Shown here piece after piece: positions 8,402 to 15,703 of a DNA stretch of 39,333 nucleotides. The stretch is from Paracoccaceae bacterium (GTDB taxonomy: Bacteria > Pseudomonadota > Alphaproteobacteria > Rhodobacterales > Rhodobacteraceae), in contig JANSYP010000015.1 of the NCBI GenBank assembly GCA_024742405.1, forward strand, positions 1-39,333. Reading direction: 5' to 3'. Position 1 is the first letter of the stretch, and every line of letters starts with the position of its first letter. Below the pieces are notes generated by a model, which was not told where the DNA came from, searched no databases, and was given only the letters and a program-made list of their open reading frames with translations. A program made the position numbers and the translations under genes.

Positions 8402-9001
8402 TCAGGAGAGATCCGCAACCTCGCCATGGCGCGGACAGCCGGTCAGGTGATCATTGACGAGCCCGCAGGCCTGCATCCAGGCATAGGTGATCGTGGGTCC
8501 GCAGAACTTAAACCCCGCGGCCTTGAGATCCTTCGACATCTGCTGGGCCAGCGGGGTCTGGGCCGGCACGTCCGCCATCGAAGCGAAGCTGTTCTGCAAC
8601 GGCGCGCCGTCCACATAGGCCCAGCAGAATTCCGAAAAGCCCTGGCGTTCCTCGATCTCCAGAAAGGCCCGGGCGTTTCCGATGGTGGCCTCGATCTTGC
8701 CGCGATGGCGCACGATGCCCGGATCGGCAAGGCAACGGGCGACCTCGGCCTCGCCCCAGCCGGCGATGCGCTCGGGGTCGAACCCCTCGAACGCAGCGCG
8801 GAACCCCTCGCGCTTGCGCAGGATGGTGATCCAGGCCAGCCCGGCTTGAAACCCGTCCAGTACGAGCTTCTCCCACAACGCGCGAGCGTCGCGTTCGGGC
8901 ACGCCCCATTCGGTATCGTGGTAGGCGACGTAGAGCGGGTCCTCCCCGCACCAGGGGCACCTTGCGCCCGCCCCCGCCGCCTGACTTTCTGCCTCTGACA
9001 C
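8402..9001 (-). CDS. tag: DNA-3-methyladenine glycosylase I
   Basis: Removes 3-methyladenine from alkylated DNA (base excision repair, cytoplasm). The protein is 199 aa with a GTG start at 9001, supported by GGAGG 7 nt upstream and by the N-terminus; a much longer upstream frame is rejected. The zinc ligands fit E. coli Tag spacing: Cys15 and His28 (CPWCGEDPLYVAYHDTEWG), then HLTGC near the C-terminus. The fold core (LWEKLVLDGFQAGLAWITILRKREGF) is highly conserved. It is divergent from the EAL gene, with a 108-bp shared intergenic region. Confidence 0.95.
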   Translation of the reverse strand: MSEAESQAAGAGARCPWCGEDPLYVAYHDTEWGVPERDARALWEKLVLDGFQAGLAWITILRKREGFRAAFEGFDPERIAGWGEAEVARCLADPGIVRHRGKIEATIGNARAFLEIEERQGFSEFCWAYVDGAPLQNSFASMADVPAQTPLAQQMSKDLKAAGFKFCGPTITYAWMQACGLVNDHLTGCPRHGEVADLS

Positions 9002-9109
9002 TGCCGCCTCCGGATCTGGAACAATTTGTGAACATTTTAAGGAAAGCGTAAGCAAATGCCAGCCATACCTGACCCATAGGCAACTTACAGGCATTTCAGG
9101 GGACGGCAG

Positions 9110-9886
9110 ATGGATCAGCGCGAGAGAGATCAAGAGACGCTGAACATGGTGTCCGAAGCGCTGCAGGCCGGGCGGGTAACGCTCGCGCTGCAGCCGGTGG
9201 TGATGGCCGATGGCGACCGCCGACCGGCCTTTTACGAGGGGCTGATCCGGCTCATCGACACCAATGGGCGCGCCGTCCCCGCGGCCCGCTTCATCGACGC
9301 GGTCGAAACCCATGGTTTGGGACGCGAGATTGACCGCACAGCGCTGCGGCTCGGGATTGCCGAGCTGCAGGCCAATCCGGCGATGCGGCTGTCGGTGAAC
9401 CTCTCGCCGCGTTCCATCGGATGCCCCGTCTGGATGGAGGTGCTGGAACAGGGCCTGAAGCAGGACCCGACGCTGGGCGAACGGCTGATCCTGGAGATCA
9501 CCGAACGCTCCGCGATGGAGATCCCGACAGCGGTGCAGGCGTTCATGGCGACGCTGCAGCTGCGCGGAATTTCCTTTGCGCTGGACGATTTCGGCGCCGG
9601 GCAGACCTCATTTCGCCATCTGCGCGACTTTGCCTTCGATATCGTCAAGATCGACGGGCAGTTCTCGCGCGAGGTTTCCCGCGACCCCGACAATCAGGCG
9701 CTGATCCGCGCGCTGGTGGATCTGTCCCGGCATTTCGAGATGTTCACCGTGGCCGAACATGTCGCCTGCGCCGAGGATGCCGACAGTCTTGCGGACCTCG
9801 GCATTGACTGCTTACAGGGCTATCACTTCGGCGCGCCGGCGCTCTCGACCCTTCCCGCCCGTCTGCCGGATCTGGCCAGCGCCTGA
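9110..9886 (+). CDS. Stand-alone EAL-domain c-di-GMP phosphodiesterase
   Basis: A 258-aa protein that is a single EAL domain, with no GGDEF, PAS or membrane segment. The catalytic set appears complete: Glu43 (YEGL, an EGL variant of EAL), Asn97 (SVNLSP), Glu129 (LEITE), Asp159-Asp160 (DDFG), Lys180 (VKIDG), Glu216 (VAEH) and Gln236 (LQGYHFGAP). It should therefore hydrolyse cyclic di-GMP to pGpG in the cytoplasm. The ATG at 9110 has AGGGGA upstream. Lacking a sensory domain, it is probably controlled by expression or a partner. Transcribed divergently from tag. Confidence 0.9.
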   Translation: MDQRERDQETLNMVSEALQAGRVTLALQPVVMADGDRRPAFYEGLIRLIDTNGRAVPAARFIDAVETHGLGREIDRTALRLGIAELQANPAMRLSVNLSPRSIGCPVWMEVLEQGLKQDPTLGERLILEITERSAMEIPTAVQAFMATLQLRGISFALDDFGAGQTSFRHLRDFAFDIVKIDGQFSREVSRDPDNQALIRALVDLSRHFEMFTVAEHVACAEDADSLADLGIDCLQGYHFGAPALSTLPARLPDLASA

Positions 9887-9943
9887 ACGCTCGCGACGCA
9901 TCCCGGCCGTCTGGCGGAGCGCGTCGAACCCACCCACCCAGCC

Positions 9944-9958
9944 TTGCGTCTGTCGCAA
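9944..9958. promoter_or_regulatory. Inverted repeat upstream of phaA
   Basis: The perfect inverted repeat TTGCG-TCTGT-CGCAA lies about 150 bp upstream of the phaA ATG, between the EAL stop and phaA. It is a candidate operator. It does not match the CTGC-N3-GCAG PhaR site exactly but is similarly TGC/GCA based. Confidence 0.35.
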
Positions 9959-10036
9959 CCCGGCTATTTCTGCGATAGCTGAGACACCCTGTCCGTTGCC
10001 CCGCCATGGCGCACCGATTAGGGCTGCGATGGTCTG

Positions 10037-10056
10037 GCGGGCGTGCAATCGCCCGC
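10037..10056 (+). other. Stem-loop in the phaA leader
   Basis: A perfect 7-bp stem, GCGGGCG-TGCAAT-CGCCCGC, lies 53 bp upstream of the phaA start, with no T run after it. It may be an mRNA leader structure or a terminator remnant of the EAL transcript. Function unknown. Confidence 0.35.
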
Positions 10057-10108
10057 GAATGGTGCGAAACCGCGCCGCGCGTGGAAAAAAATCGGGAGAG
10101 ACCACCCC

Positions 10109-11284
10109 ATGACCGATGTCGTTATCGCCTCTGCAGGCCGCACCGCGGTCGGAAGCTTCCTAGGATCGTTCGCCAACACGCCGGCTCATGATCTGGGGGC
10201 CACCGTTCTGGAAGCGCTCGTGGAGCGTGCCGGCATCGACAAGTCGGAAGTGTCCGAGACCATTCTGGGCCAGGTGCTGACCGCCGCCCAGGGCCAGAAC
10301 CCGGCACGGCAGGCGCATATCAATGCCGGCCTGCCTCAGGAAGCCGCCGCCTGGGGGCTCAATCAGGTCTGTGGCTCCGGCCTGCGTGCCGTGGCCCTTG
10401 GCGCCCAGCACATCATGCTCGGTGATGCCGATATCGTGGCCGCTGGCGGTCAGGAAAGCATGTCGCTCAGCCCCCATGCCGCGCCCATGCGCCAGGGCAA
10501 AAAGATGGGCGACATGAAATATATCGACACCATGATCAAGGATGGCCTCTGGGACGCATTCAACGGCTACCACATGGGCCAGACTGCTGAGAACGTTGCC
10601 GAAAAATGGCAGATCACCCGCGAACAACAGGACGAGTTCGCGGTCGCCTCGCAGAACAAGGCCGAGGCCGCCCAGAAGGCCGGCAAGTTCGATGACGAGG
10701 TCGTCCCCTTCACGATCAAGACCCGCAAGGGCGATATCGTCGTGGACAAGGACGAGTATATCCGCCACGGCGCCACCATCGAAGCGATGCAGAAACTGCG
10801 TCCGGCCTTTGCCAAGGACGGCTCCGTGACTGCCGCCAACGCGTCGGGTCTCAATGACGGTGCCGCAGGCGCCCTGCTGATGAAGGCCGACGAGGCCGAA
10901 CGGCGCGGGATCGAGCCGCTGGCGCGGATCGCGTCCTACGCCACCGCCGGACTTGACCCGTCGATCATGGGCGTGGGCCCGATCTATGCCTCACGCAAGG
11001 CGCTGGAAAAGGCCGGCTGGAACGTCGACGATCTCGACCTCATCGAAGCCAATGAGGCCTTCGCCGCCCAGGCCTGCGCCGTGAACAAGGACATGGGCTG
11101 GGACATGGAGAAGGTGAACGTCAATGGCGGCGCCATTGCCATCGGACACCCGATCGGCGCCTCGGGCGCGCGCGTGCTGAACACGCTTCTGTTCGAGATG
11201 CAGCGCCGCGGCGCCAAGAAAGGCCTCGCGACGCTCTGCATCGGCGGCGGCATGGGCGTCGCGCTCTGCGTCGAGCGCCCGTAA
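10109..11284 (+). CDS. phaA: Acetyl-CoA acetyltransferase (beta-ketothiolase)
   Basis: Condenses two acetyl-CoA to acetoacetyl-CoA, the first step of PHB synthesis (also reversible in degradation). The protein is 391 aa, standard for thiolases. Catalytic residues are visible: nucleophile Cys88 ([10 protein letters not shown]), His near 348 ([10 protein letters not shown]) and Cys near 378 (CIGGGMG). The ATG at 10109 has GGGAGAG 8-9 nt upstream and starts the typical [16 protein letters not shown]; an in-frame upstream ATG at 10043 lacks this. It is followed after 93 bp by phaB, the classical order. It could alternatively be called atoB, but the phaB neighbour supports phaA. Confidence 0.95.
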   Translation: MTDVVIASAGRTAVGSFLGSFANTPAHDLGATVLEALVERAGIDKSEVSETILGQVLTAAQGQNPARQAHINAGLPQEAAAWGLNQVCGSGLRAVALGAQHIMLGDADIVAAGGQESMSLSPHAAPMRQGKKMGDMKYIDTMIKDGLWDAFNGYHMGQTAENVAEKWQITREQQDEFAVASQNKAEAAQKAGKFDDEVVPFTIKTRKGDIVVDKDEYIRHGATIEAMQKLRPAFAKDGSVTAANASGLNDGAAGALLMKADEAERRGIEPLARIASYATAGLDPSIMGVGPIYASRKALEKAGWNVDDLDLIEANEAFAAQACAVNKDMGWDMEKVNVNGGAIAIGHPIGASGARVLNTLLFEMQRRGAKKGLATLCIGGGMGVALCVERP

Positions 11285-11298
11285 GATCACCGGATTGC

Positions 11299-11322
11299 GG
11301 GGCGCCCGGATCGCGGCGCCCC
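11299..11322 (+). other. Intergenic hairpin between phaA and phaB
   Basis: GGGGCGCC pairs with GGCGCCCC over an 8-nt loop, 14 nt after the phaA stop, without a T run. It may stabilise the phaA message or reduce read-through into phaB. Confidence 0.4.
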
Positions 11323-11377
11323 CATCCCTGCCGGGCAGATCACGCCCGCAAGACAATTTCCTGGAGGAGACAGAAGA

Positions 11378-12100
11378 ATGGCACGTGTTGCACTGGTGAC
11401 CGGTGGGTCGCGCGGAATCGGCGAAGCGATCTCGAAAGCTCTGAAAGCCGAAGGCTACGATGTTGCCGCGACCTATGCGGGCAACGACGAGAAGGCCGCG
11501 GCCTTCACCGCCGAAACCGGCATCAAAACCTACAAGTGGAACGTCGCCGACTATGACGCCTCCAAGGAAGGTATCGCCAAGGTCGAGGCCGATCTGGGCC
11601 CCATCGACGTGGTCGTCGCCAATGCCGGCATCACCCGCGACGCGCCGTTCCACAAGATGACACCCGAGGCCTGGAACGAAGTGATCGATACCAACCTCAC
11701 CGGCGTGTTCAACACGGTTCACCCGGTTTGGCCCGGCATGCGCGAACGCAAGTTCGGCCGGGTCATCGTGATCTCTTCGGTCAATGGTCAGAAGGGCCAA
11801 TTCGCCCAGGTCAACTATGCCGCGACCAAGGCCGGTGACATCGGCATCATCCGGTCACTGGCTCAGGAGGGCGCGCGCGCCGGCATCACCGCCAACGCCA
11901 TCTGCCCCGGTTATATCGCCACGGAAATGGTCATGGCCGTGCCGGAGAAAGTGCGCGAGTCGATCATCGGAATGATCCCGGCGGGCCGGCTTGGCGAGCC
12001 TGAGGAGATCGCCCGCTGCGTGGTCTTCCTCGCATCCGACGATGCCAGCTTCATCAACGGCTCGACGATCTCAGCGAACGGGGCGCAGTTCTTCAGCTGA
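11378..12100 (+). CDS. phaB: Acetoacetyl-CoA reductase (NADPH)
   Basis: Short-chain dehydrogenase reducing acetoacetyl-CoA to (R)-3-hydroxybutyryl-CoA for PHB synthase. The protein is 240 aa: cofactor motif GGSRGIG (9-15), NAG (82-84), catalytic Ser134, Tyr147 and Lys151 (VNYAATKAG). It contains the PhaB-like segments NAGITRD and SSVNGQKGQFAQ. A strong ribosome site (GGAGGAGA) precedes the ATG. It is the second gene of the phaAB unit and is followed by a strong terminator. No phaC synthase lies in the window. Confidence 0.95.
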   Translation: MARVALVTGGSRGIGEAISKALKAEGYDVAATYAGNDEKAAAFTAETGIKTYKWNVADYDASKEGIAKVEADLGPIDVVVANAGITRDAPFHKMTPEAWNEVIDTNLTGVFNTVHPVWPGMRERKFGRVIVISSVNGQKGQFAQVNYAATKAGDIGIIRSLAQEGARAGITANAICPGYIATEMVMAVPEKVRESIIGMIPAGRLGEPEEIARCVVFLASDDASFINGSTISANGAQFFS

Positions 12101-12123
12101 CGCGCACCATAGCCACAGCGTTA

Positions 12124-12154
12124 GGCCGGTCCCCAGAGGGGGCCGGCCTTTTTT
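12124..12154 (+). terminator. Rho-independent terminator of phaAB
   Basis: An 11-bp stem (GGCCGGTCCCC with GGGGGCCGGCC, one G-T pair) on an AGA loop is followed directly by six T. It lies 23 bp after the phaB stop. Confidence 0.93.
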
Positions 12155-12157
12155 GTG

Positions 12158-12286
12158 TCAGCGCACATACCTGCCGCCGCTGCGCCCGAAGAGCGCCGCC
12201 AAGCCGTTGGCAAAGGCCTCCGCCCGCGCCTTGCGTCCGGCCTCCAGAGCGTCGCGCATCTGAGTCGGTGTAATTTCGGTGTTCAC
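12158..12286 (-). CDS. Small 42-aa protein (RSP_7527-like)
   Basis: A GTG start at 12286 with GGGAG 8 nt upstream opens a 42-codon frame (MNTEITPTQMRDALEAGRK...), ending GLAALFGRSGGRYVR. The pattern of an acidic/polar start, an Ala/Arg/Glu helix and a short basic tail resembles the small RSP_7527-type proteins common in Rhodobacterales; function unknown. The frame also extends upstream to an ATG at 12352, but the ribosome site and composition favour the GTG. Its stop lies just past the T run of the phaB terminator. It is divergent from the LysR gene. Confidence 0.65.
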   Translation of the reverse strand: MNTEITPTQMRDALEAGRKARAEAFANGLAALFGRSGGRYVR

Positions 12287-12303
12287 CTGAACGCTCCCGT
12301 AGA

Positions 12304-12321
12304 TCAGTCTCACTTGACTGA
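12304..12321. promoter_or_regulatory. Inverted repeat in the divergent region of the small gene and LysR gene
   Basis: A perfect dyad, TCAGTC-TCACTT-GACTGA, lies 18 bp from the small-gene start and 75 bp from the LysR start. LysR regulators commonly bind imperfect dyads (T-N11-A) in such divergent regions, so this may be its operator. A second weaker dyad, CCCA-AATC-TGGG, follows directly (12322-12333). Confidence 0.5.
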
Positions 12322-12396
12322 CCCAAATCTGGGGCAAGCTAGGAAAAGGCACAAACGAGACTTCCCAGACGCTCGCAACAGATATACTTAAGCGAT

Positions 12397-13344
12397 ATGA
12401 GTGACCGTCTCCCGCCCCTGACCGCCCTGCGCGCCTTCGACGCCGCCGCCCGGCACATGAGCTTTGCCAAGGCCGCGGAGGAGCTGCATGTCACACCGGC
12501 GGCGCTGAGCTTCCAGATCAAGGCGCTGGAGACTGCTCTCGGCCAGCCGGTCTTCAAGCGCCTCAACCGCGCGGTGGAACTGACCGATGCCGGACGGACG
12601 CTGGCCCCCGGCGTCGCGGACGGCTTTCGTGCCCTCGGCGCGGCCTGGTCGGCAGCCCGGCGGCGCGGCAGAGCGAACCAGCTGGCGATCACCGCCGGAC
12701 CGGCCTTTACCGCGAAATGGCTCGCCCCGCGTATCTTCGCCTTCGCCGCGGACCATCCGGAGATCGAACTGCGCTTTGCGGCTTCGCTGCGGCTGATGGA
12801 TTTCGACCGCGATGGTATCGATGTCGCGATCCGCTTCGGGCCCGGTCCTGACACCGGGCTCTATGCCCGTCCGCTGATCCGGGAGTGGGTGACGCCGATG
12901 GTGTCCCCCGACCTGGCAGGGCGCGTCACCACCCCGGCGGAGCTCGCCGCCCTGCCCCTGTTTTACATGGAGGATACGACTTTTGTAGACCCGCCGATCG
13001 ACTGGACCGCCTGGTTCACAGCCGCGGGCCACCCGGACATGGAGATCCACGGCCCCAGCTTTTCCCAACATGACCATGCTCTGGATGCCGCCGCGGCGGG
13101 CGCCGGCGCGGTTCTGGGCCGGATTTCACTGGCCAGCGGCGACTTGGCCTCAGGACGTCTGGCGGCGCCTTTCCGCCTCGCCCTGCGCACGGACGCGCAT
13201 TACCGCTTCGTCTGCCCGTTGGGTGCGCAGACGACACCGGCGGTGCAGGCGTTCGAGGAGTGGGTGCTGGGGCAGGTCCCGGACTTGGAGCGCTTCGATT
13301 CGGGTATGGAGTTTGTCGAGGCCTCCGATTTGGCGCCGCGGTGA
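12397..13344 (+). CDS. LysR-family transcriptional regulator (GcvA-like)
   Basis: A 315-aa protein. The winged helix-turn-helix occupies about residues 6-65 (LTALRAFDAAARHMSFAKA, then LHVTPAALSFQIKALE). An effector-binding periplasmic-binding-protein-like domain follows from about 90. The PPLTALRAFDAAARH start and the short recognition region are typical of the GcvA subgroup, which controls diverse genes. The ligand is unknown. The target may be the divergent small gene or itself. The ATG overlaps no neighbour, and a following DUF465 gene is convergent. Confidence 0.92.
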   Translation: MSDRLPPLTALRAFDAAARHMSFAKAAEELHVTPAALSFQIKALETALGQPVFKRLNRAVELTDAGRTLAPGVADGFRALGAAWSAARRRGRANQLAITAGPAFTAKWLAPRIFAFAADHPEIELRFAASLRLMDFDRDGIDVAIRFGPGPDTGLYARPLIREWVTPMVSPDLAGRVTTPAELAALPLFYMEDTTFVDPPIDWTAWFTAAGHPDMEIHGPSFSQHDHALDAAAAGAGAVLGRISLASGDLASGRLAAPFRLALRTDAHYRFVCPLGAQTTPAVQAFEEWVLGQVPDLERFDSGMEFVEASDLAPR

Positions 13345-13383
13345 TCTCCGCGACGACGATCCGTCAGTCCGGCCCGCGCCGCG

Positions 13384-13554
13384 CTAGAGCTCGTGCGACA
13401 GACGGGTGATCTGTTCCTTGATCATCAGTTTTTGTTTTTTCAGACCCGAGACTTCCAGCCCGTCGATGCCTGGACTGCGTTCCGCGTCTTCGACTTGTTT
13501 GGAGAGACGTTCATGCTTCTTGCGGAGTTCTTCAAGATGCGACGTCATGCTCAT
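13384..13554 (-). CDS. YdcH/DUF465 small coiled-coil protein
   Basis: A 56-aa protein, MSMTSHLEELRKKHERLSKQ..., that ends KKQKLMIKEQITRLSHEL. Its length and the heptad-like charged helix, with the conserved LKKQKL.IKEQI segment, fit DUF465 (YdcH). The family is widespread in proteobacteria with unknown function. The first of two ATGs (13554) was chosen; AGGAG lies 8 nt upstream. It is convergent with the LysR gene (39-bp gap). Upstream, 13555-13663 holds only its promoter region. Confidence 0.9.
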   Translation of the reverse strand: MSMTSHLEELRKKHERLSKQVEDAERSPGIDGLEVSGLKKQKLMIKEQITRLSHEL

Positions 13555-13663
13555 AGGGGTATCTCCTCTTCAGGTCGTCAATCTCCTCAGACCAGCACGA
13601 GATGCGAGTCGTGTCACGCAGTTTGATGGGAAGTGTTGAACAAAGAGCGGTCTGTCGCCTCAT

Positions 13664-14434
13664 TTATGACGACTTCTGAAGCAATAGCGGAGCAGAATCG
13701 CGCAGAATCGCAACGGCTTCGCCTGTGTAATCCTCCGCATCCGAGCGATGTGCCGGTCCCGAATGAAGCACGAGCGGAGCCAAAAGAACGAATGGCGCGC
13801 GGCTGTCCTTGCGACCGGTGACGATCACGCGCCCCGCCGCCCGCCCTGCACGCCCGGCGATCGGCAGCACCCTCAGGTCGCCGAGCCTGTCGCCGATGGC
13901 CGTAATCACCTCTGTCAGACGAGCGGCGGCAAGGATCATGGTCAGCCGGCCCTTGGGCACCAACCGCTTCACGCCGCTGTCCACCCACGCAGCCAGCGGC
14001 AGATCGCCCGCCATGGCATTGTCCCTATGGGCGGTGGCCGATACCTGACCGGCAGAGCGGCGGAAATAGGGCGGATTGGCAACGACATGGTCGAAGCAGC
14101 GCTGGCGCAGCCCCGGAGGCAGCGCCGCGACATCCCCCTGCACACAATCGAACGCGATCCCGTTGGCCGTCCCGTTGCGCGTGGCCAGCGCCACATTCTC
14201 GGCCAGCAGGTCGACACCGCTCAGTATCAGCCCGGGCACACGCGTCCCGAGGCACAGGGCGACCGCTCCAACGCCACAGCCCAGGTCCAGAACGGTCTGG
14301 CCCGCCTGCGCCGGTACCGCCGCCGCCAGCAATACCGGATCGACCCCGGCGCGGTAGCCGTCCCGGGGCTGCCACAGCCGCAGACGCCCGCCCAGAAACC
14401 GGTCTTCGGTCAGATCCTGAGGCGCAACGGTCAC
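13664..14434 (-). CDS. trmN6: tRNA1(Val) A37 N6-methyltransferase-like protein
   Basis: A 256-aa class I S-adenosylmethionine methyltransferase. The SAM motif DLGCGVGAVAL (50-60) and adenine-N6 catalytic motif NPPYF (120-124) are visible, with the N-terminal LWQPRDGYRAGVDPVLLAA typical of the TrmN6/YfiC group in alphaproteobacteria. The likely reaction is N6-methylation of A37 in a tRNA; the exact target is inferred. The GTG start overlaps the DUF2007 stop by 4 nt (GTGA), so the two are translationally coupled. The protein ends LLLQKSS. Confidence 0.85.
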   Translation of the reverse strand: MTVAPQDLTEDRFLGGRLRLWQPRDGYRAGVDPVLLAAAVPAQAGQTVLDLGCGVGAVALCLGTRVPGLILSGVDLLAENVALATRNGTANGIAFDCVQGDVAALPPGLRQRCFDHVVANPPYFRRSAGQVSATAHRDNAMAGDLPLAAWVDSGVKRLVPKGRLTMILAAARLTEVITAIGDRLGDLRVLPIAGRAGRAAGRVIVTGRKDSRAPFVLLAPLVLHSGPAHRSDAEDYTGEAVAILRDSAPLLLQKSS

Positions 14435-14646
14435 GCGCTCACGGACAGGCCGTTGTCGGTCAGAATGGCGCGGGCGCGGAACAGATCCTGCTGGCGCACC
14501 ATCAGGCGGCGAGGCAGGATTCCGATCGATCCCTCAAGGGCGCTCATATGGACGTCCAGGGGAAAGCACTCTATACCCTCGCCCTGAAGGAGCGCGCAGG
14601 CGAACGCGAAGTCGGCCGGGTCGTTGGTGCGTAAAAGCTCTCTCAT
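14431..14646 (-). CDS. DUF2007 family protein
   Basis: A 71-aa protein: MRELLRTNDPADFAFACALL, then LQGEGIECFPLDVHMSALEGSIG, then RRLMVRQQDLFRARAIL. This matches the DUF2007 family (putative signal-transducing protein), a small alpha/beta domain with ferredoxin-like features. The function is unknown. The ATG at 14646 is preceded by AGGT. It is first in a two-gene unit with trmN6 and is divergent from the polyprenyl synthase gene (55-bp gap). Confidence 0.88.
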   Translation of the reverse strand: MRELLRTNDPADFAFACALLQGEGIECFPLDVHMSALEGSIGILPRRLMVRQQDLFRARAILTDNGLSVSA

Positions 14647-14701
14647 AACAGTGACCTAAGAGCAGGCCATGGGGCTTGTCGAGCCAGAACACGGAATTTT
14701 C

Positions 14702-15703
14702 ATGGGATTGGACACGGCCTCCGTCAAACCACACGAACGTCTCAGCGCCGCGCTGGAGGCAGAGATGGACGCGGTCAATACTCTGATCCGCACGCGGATG
14801 GCGTCAGACTATGCCCCGCGGATCCCCGAAGTGACAGCCCACCTGGTCGAGGCCGGCGGAAAACGGCTGCGCCCGATGCTGACGCTGGCGACAGCGCGGA
14901 TGTGCGGCTACGCGGGCGAGGACCACGTCCGGCTGGCCGCGACGGTGGAGTTCATCCACACTGCAACGCTGCTCCATGACGATGTCGTGGACGAAAGCGC
15001 CAAGCGCCGGGGCCGGCCCACGGCCAACCTCTTGTGGGACAACAAATCCTCCGTGCTGGTGGGCGATTACCTCTTTGCGCGCTCGTTCCAGCTGATGGTC
15101 GAGACCGGTTCGCTACGGGTGCTCGACATCCTGTCGAACGCCGCGGCCACGATCGCCGAGGGCGAGGTGCTGCAGCTCTCGGCTGCGCAGAACCTCGCGA
15201 CGGACGAGGACATCTATCTCAAGGTGGTGCGGGGCAAGACCGCAGCACTCTTTTCGGCTGCAACCGAAGTCGGTGGCGTGATCGCCGGAGCGTCTGAGGA
15301 TCAGGTCCGTGCGCTCTACGACTACGGCGACGCGCTCGGCATCGCCTTCCAGATCGTCGACGATCTGCTGGATTATGGCGGGTCCACAGCCAGCATCGGG
15401 AAAAGCGTCGGTGACGATTTCCGCGAACGCAAGCTGACCCTGCCGGTGATCAAGGCGGTGGCACTGGCCGATGCCGAAGAACGCGCCTTCTGGTCCCGCG
15501 TGATCGAAAAGGGTGACCAGCGGGACGGCGATCTCGAGCATGCGCTGGAGTTGCTGCGGAACCACGGAACGCTGGAGGCGACCCGCGCGGAAGCGGTTGC
15601 CTGGACCGAAAAGGCCAAGGGCGCGATTGTGAAGCTGCCGGAAACGGAGTTCCGCGACATGCTCCACGATCTGGCCGACTACGTGGTCGCGCGCGTCACC
15701 TGA
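14702..15703 (+). CDS. Long-chain polyprenyl (decaprenyl-type) diphosphate synthase
   Basis: Trans-prenyltransferase that adds isopentenyl units to an allylic primer to build the side chain of ubiquinone. The protein is 333 aa from the ATG at 14702; an upstream in-frame ATG at 14669 is possible but the family start (GLDTASVKPHERL) favours 14702. The first aspartate-rich motif DDVVD is at 93-97 and the second DDLLD at 220-224. GGKRLRPML and RGKTAALFSAA are also present. Small residues before the first motif (HTATLLHDD) fit a long product, probably C50 for Q-10. Its 3' end overlaps convergent ispE by 25 bp. Confidence 0.93.
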   Translation: MGLDTASVKPHERLSAALEAEMDAVNTLIRTRMASDYAPRIPEVTAHLVEAGGKRLRPMLTLATARMCGYAGEDHVRLAATVEFIHTATLLHDDVVDESAKRRGRPTANLLWDNKSSVLVGDYLFARSFQLMVETGSLRVLDILSNAAATIAEGEVLQLSAAQNLATDEDIYLKVVRGKTAALFSAATEVGGVIAGASEDQVRALYDYGDALGIAFQIVDDLLDYGGSTASIGKSVGDDFRERKLTLPVIKAVALADAEERAFWSRVIEKGDQRDGDLEHALELLRNHGTLEATRAEAVAWTEKAKGAIVKLPETEFRDMLHDLADYVVARVT

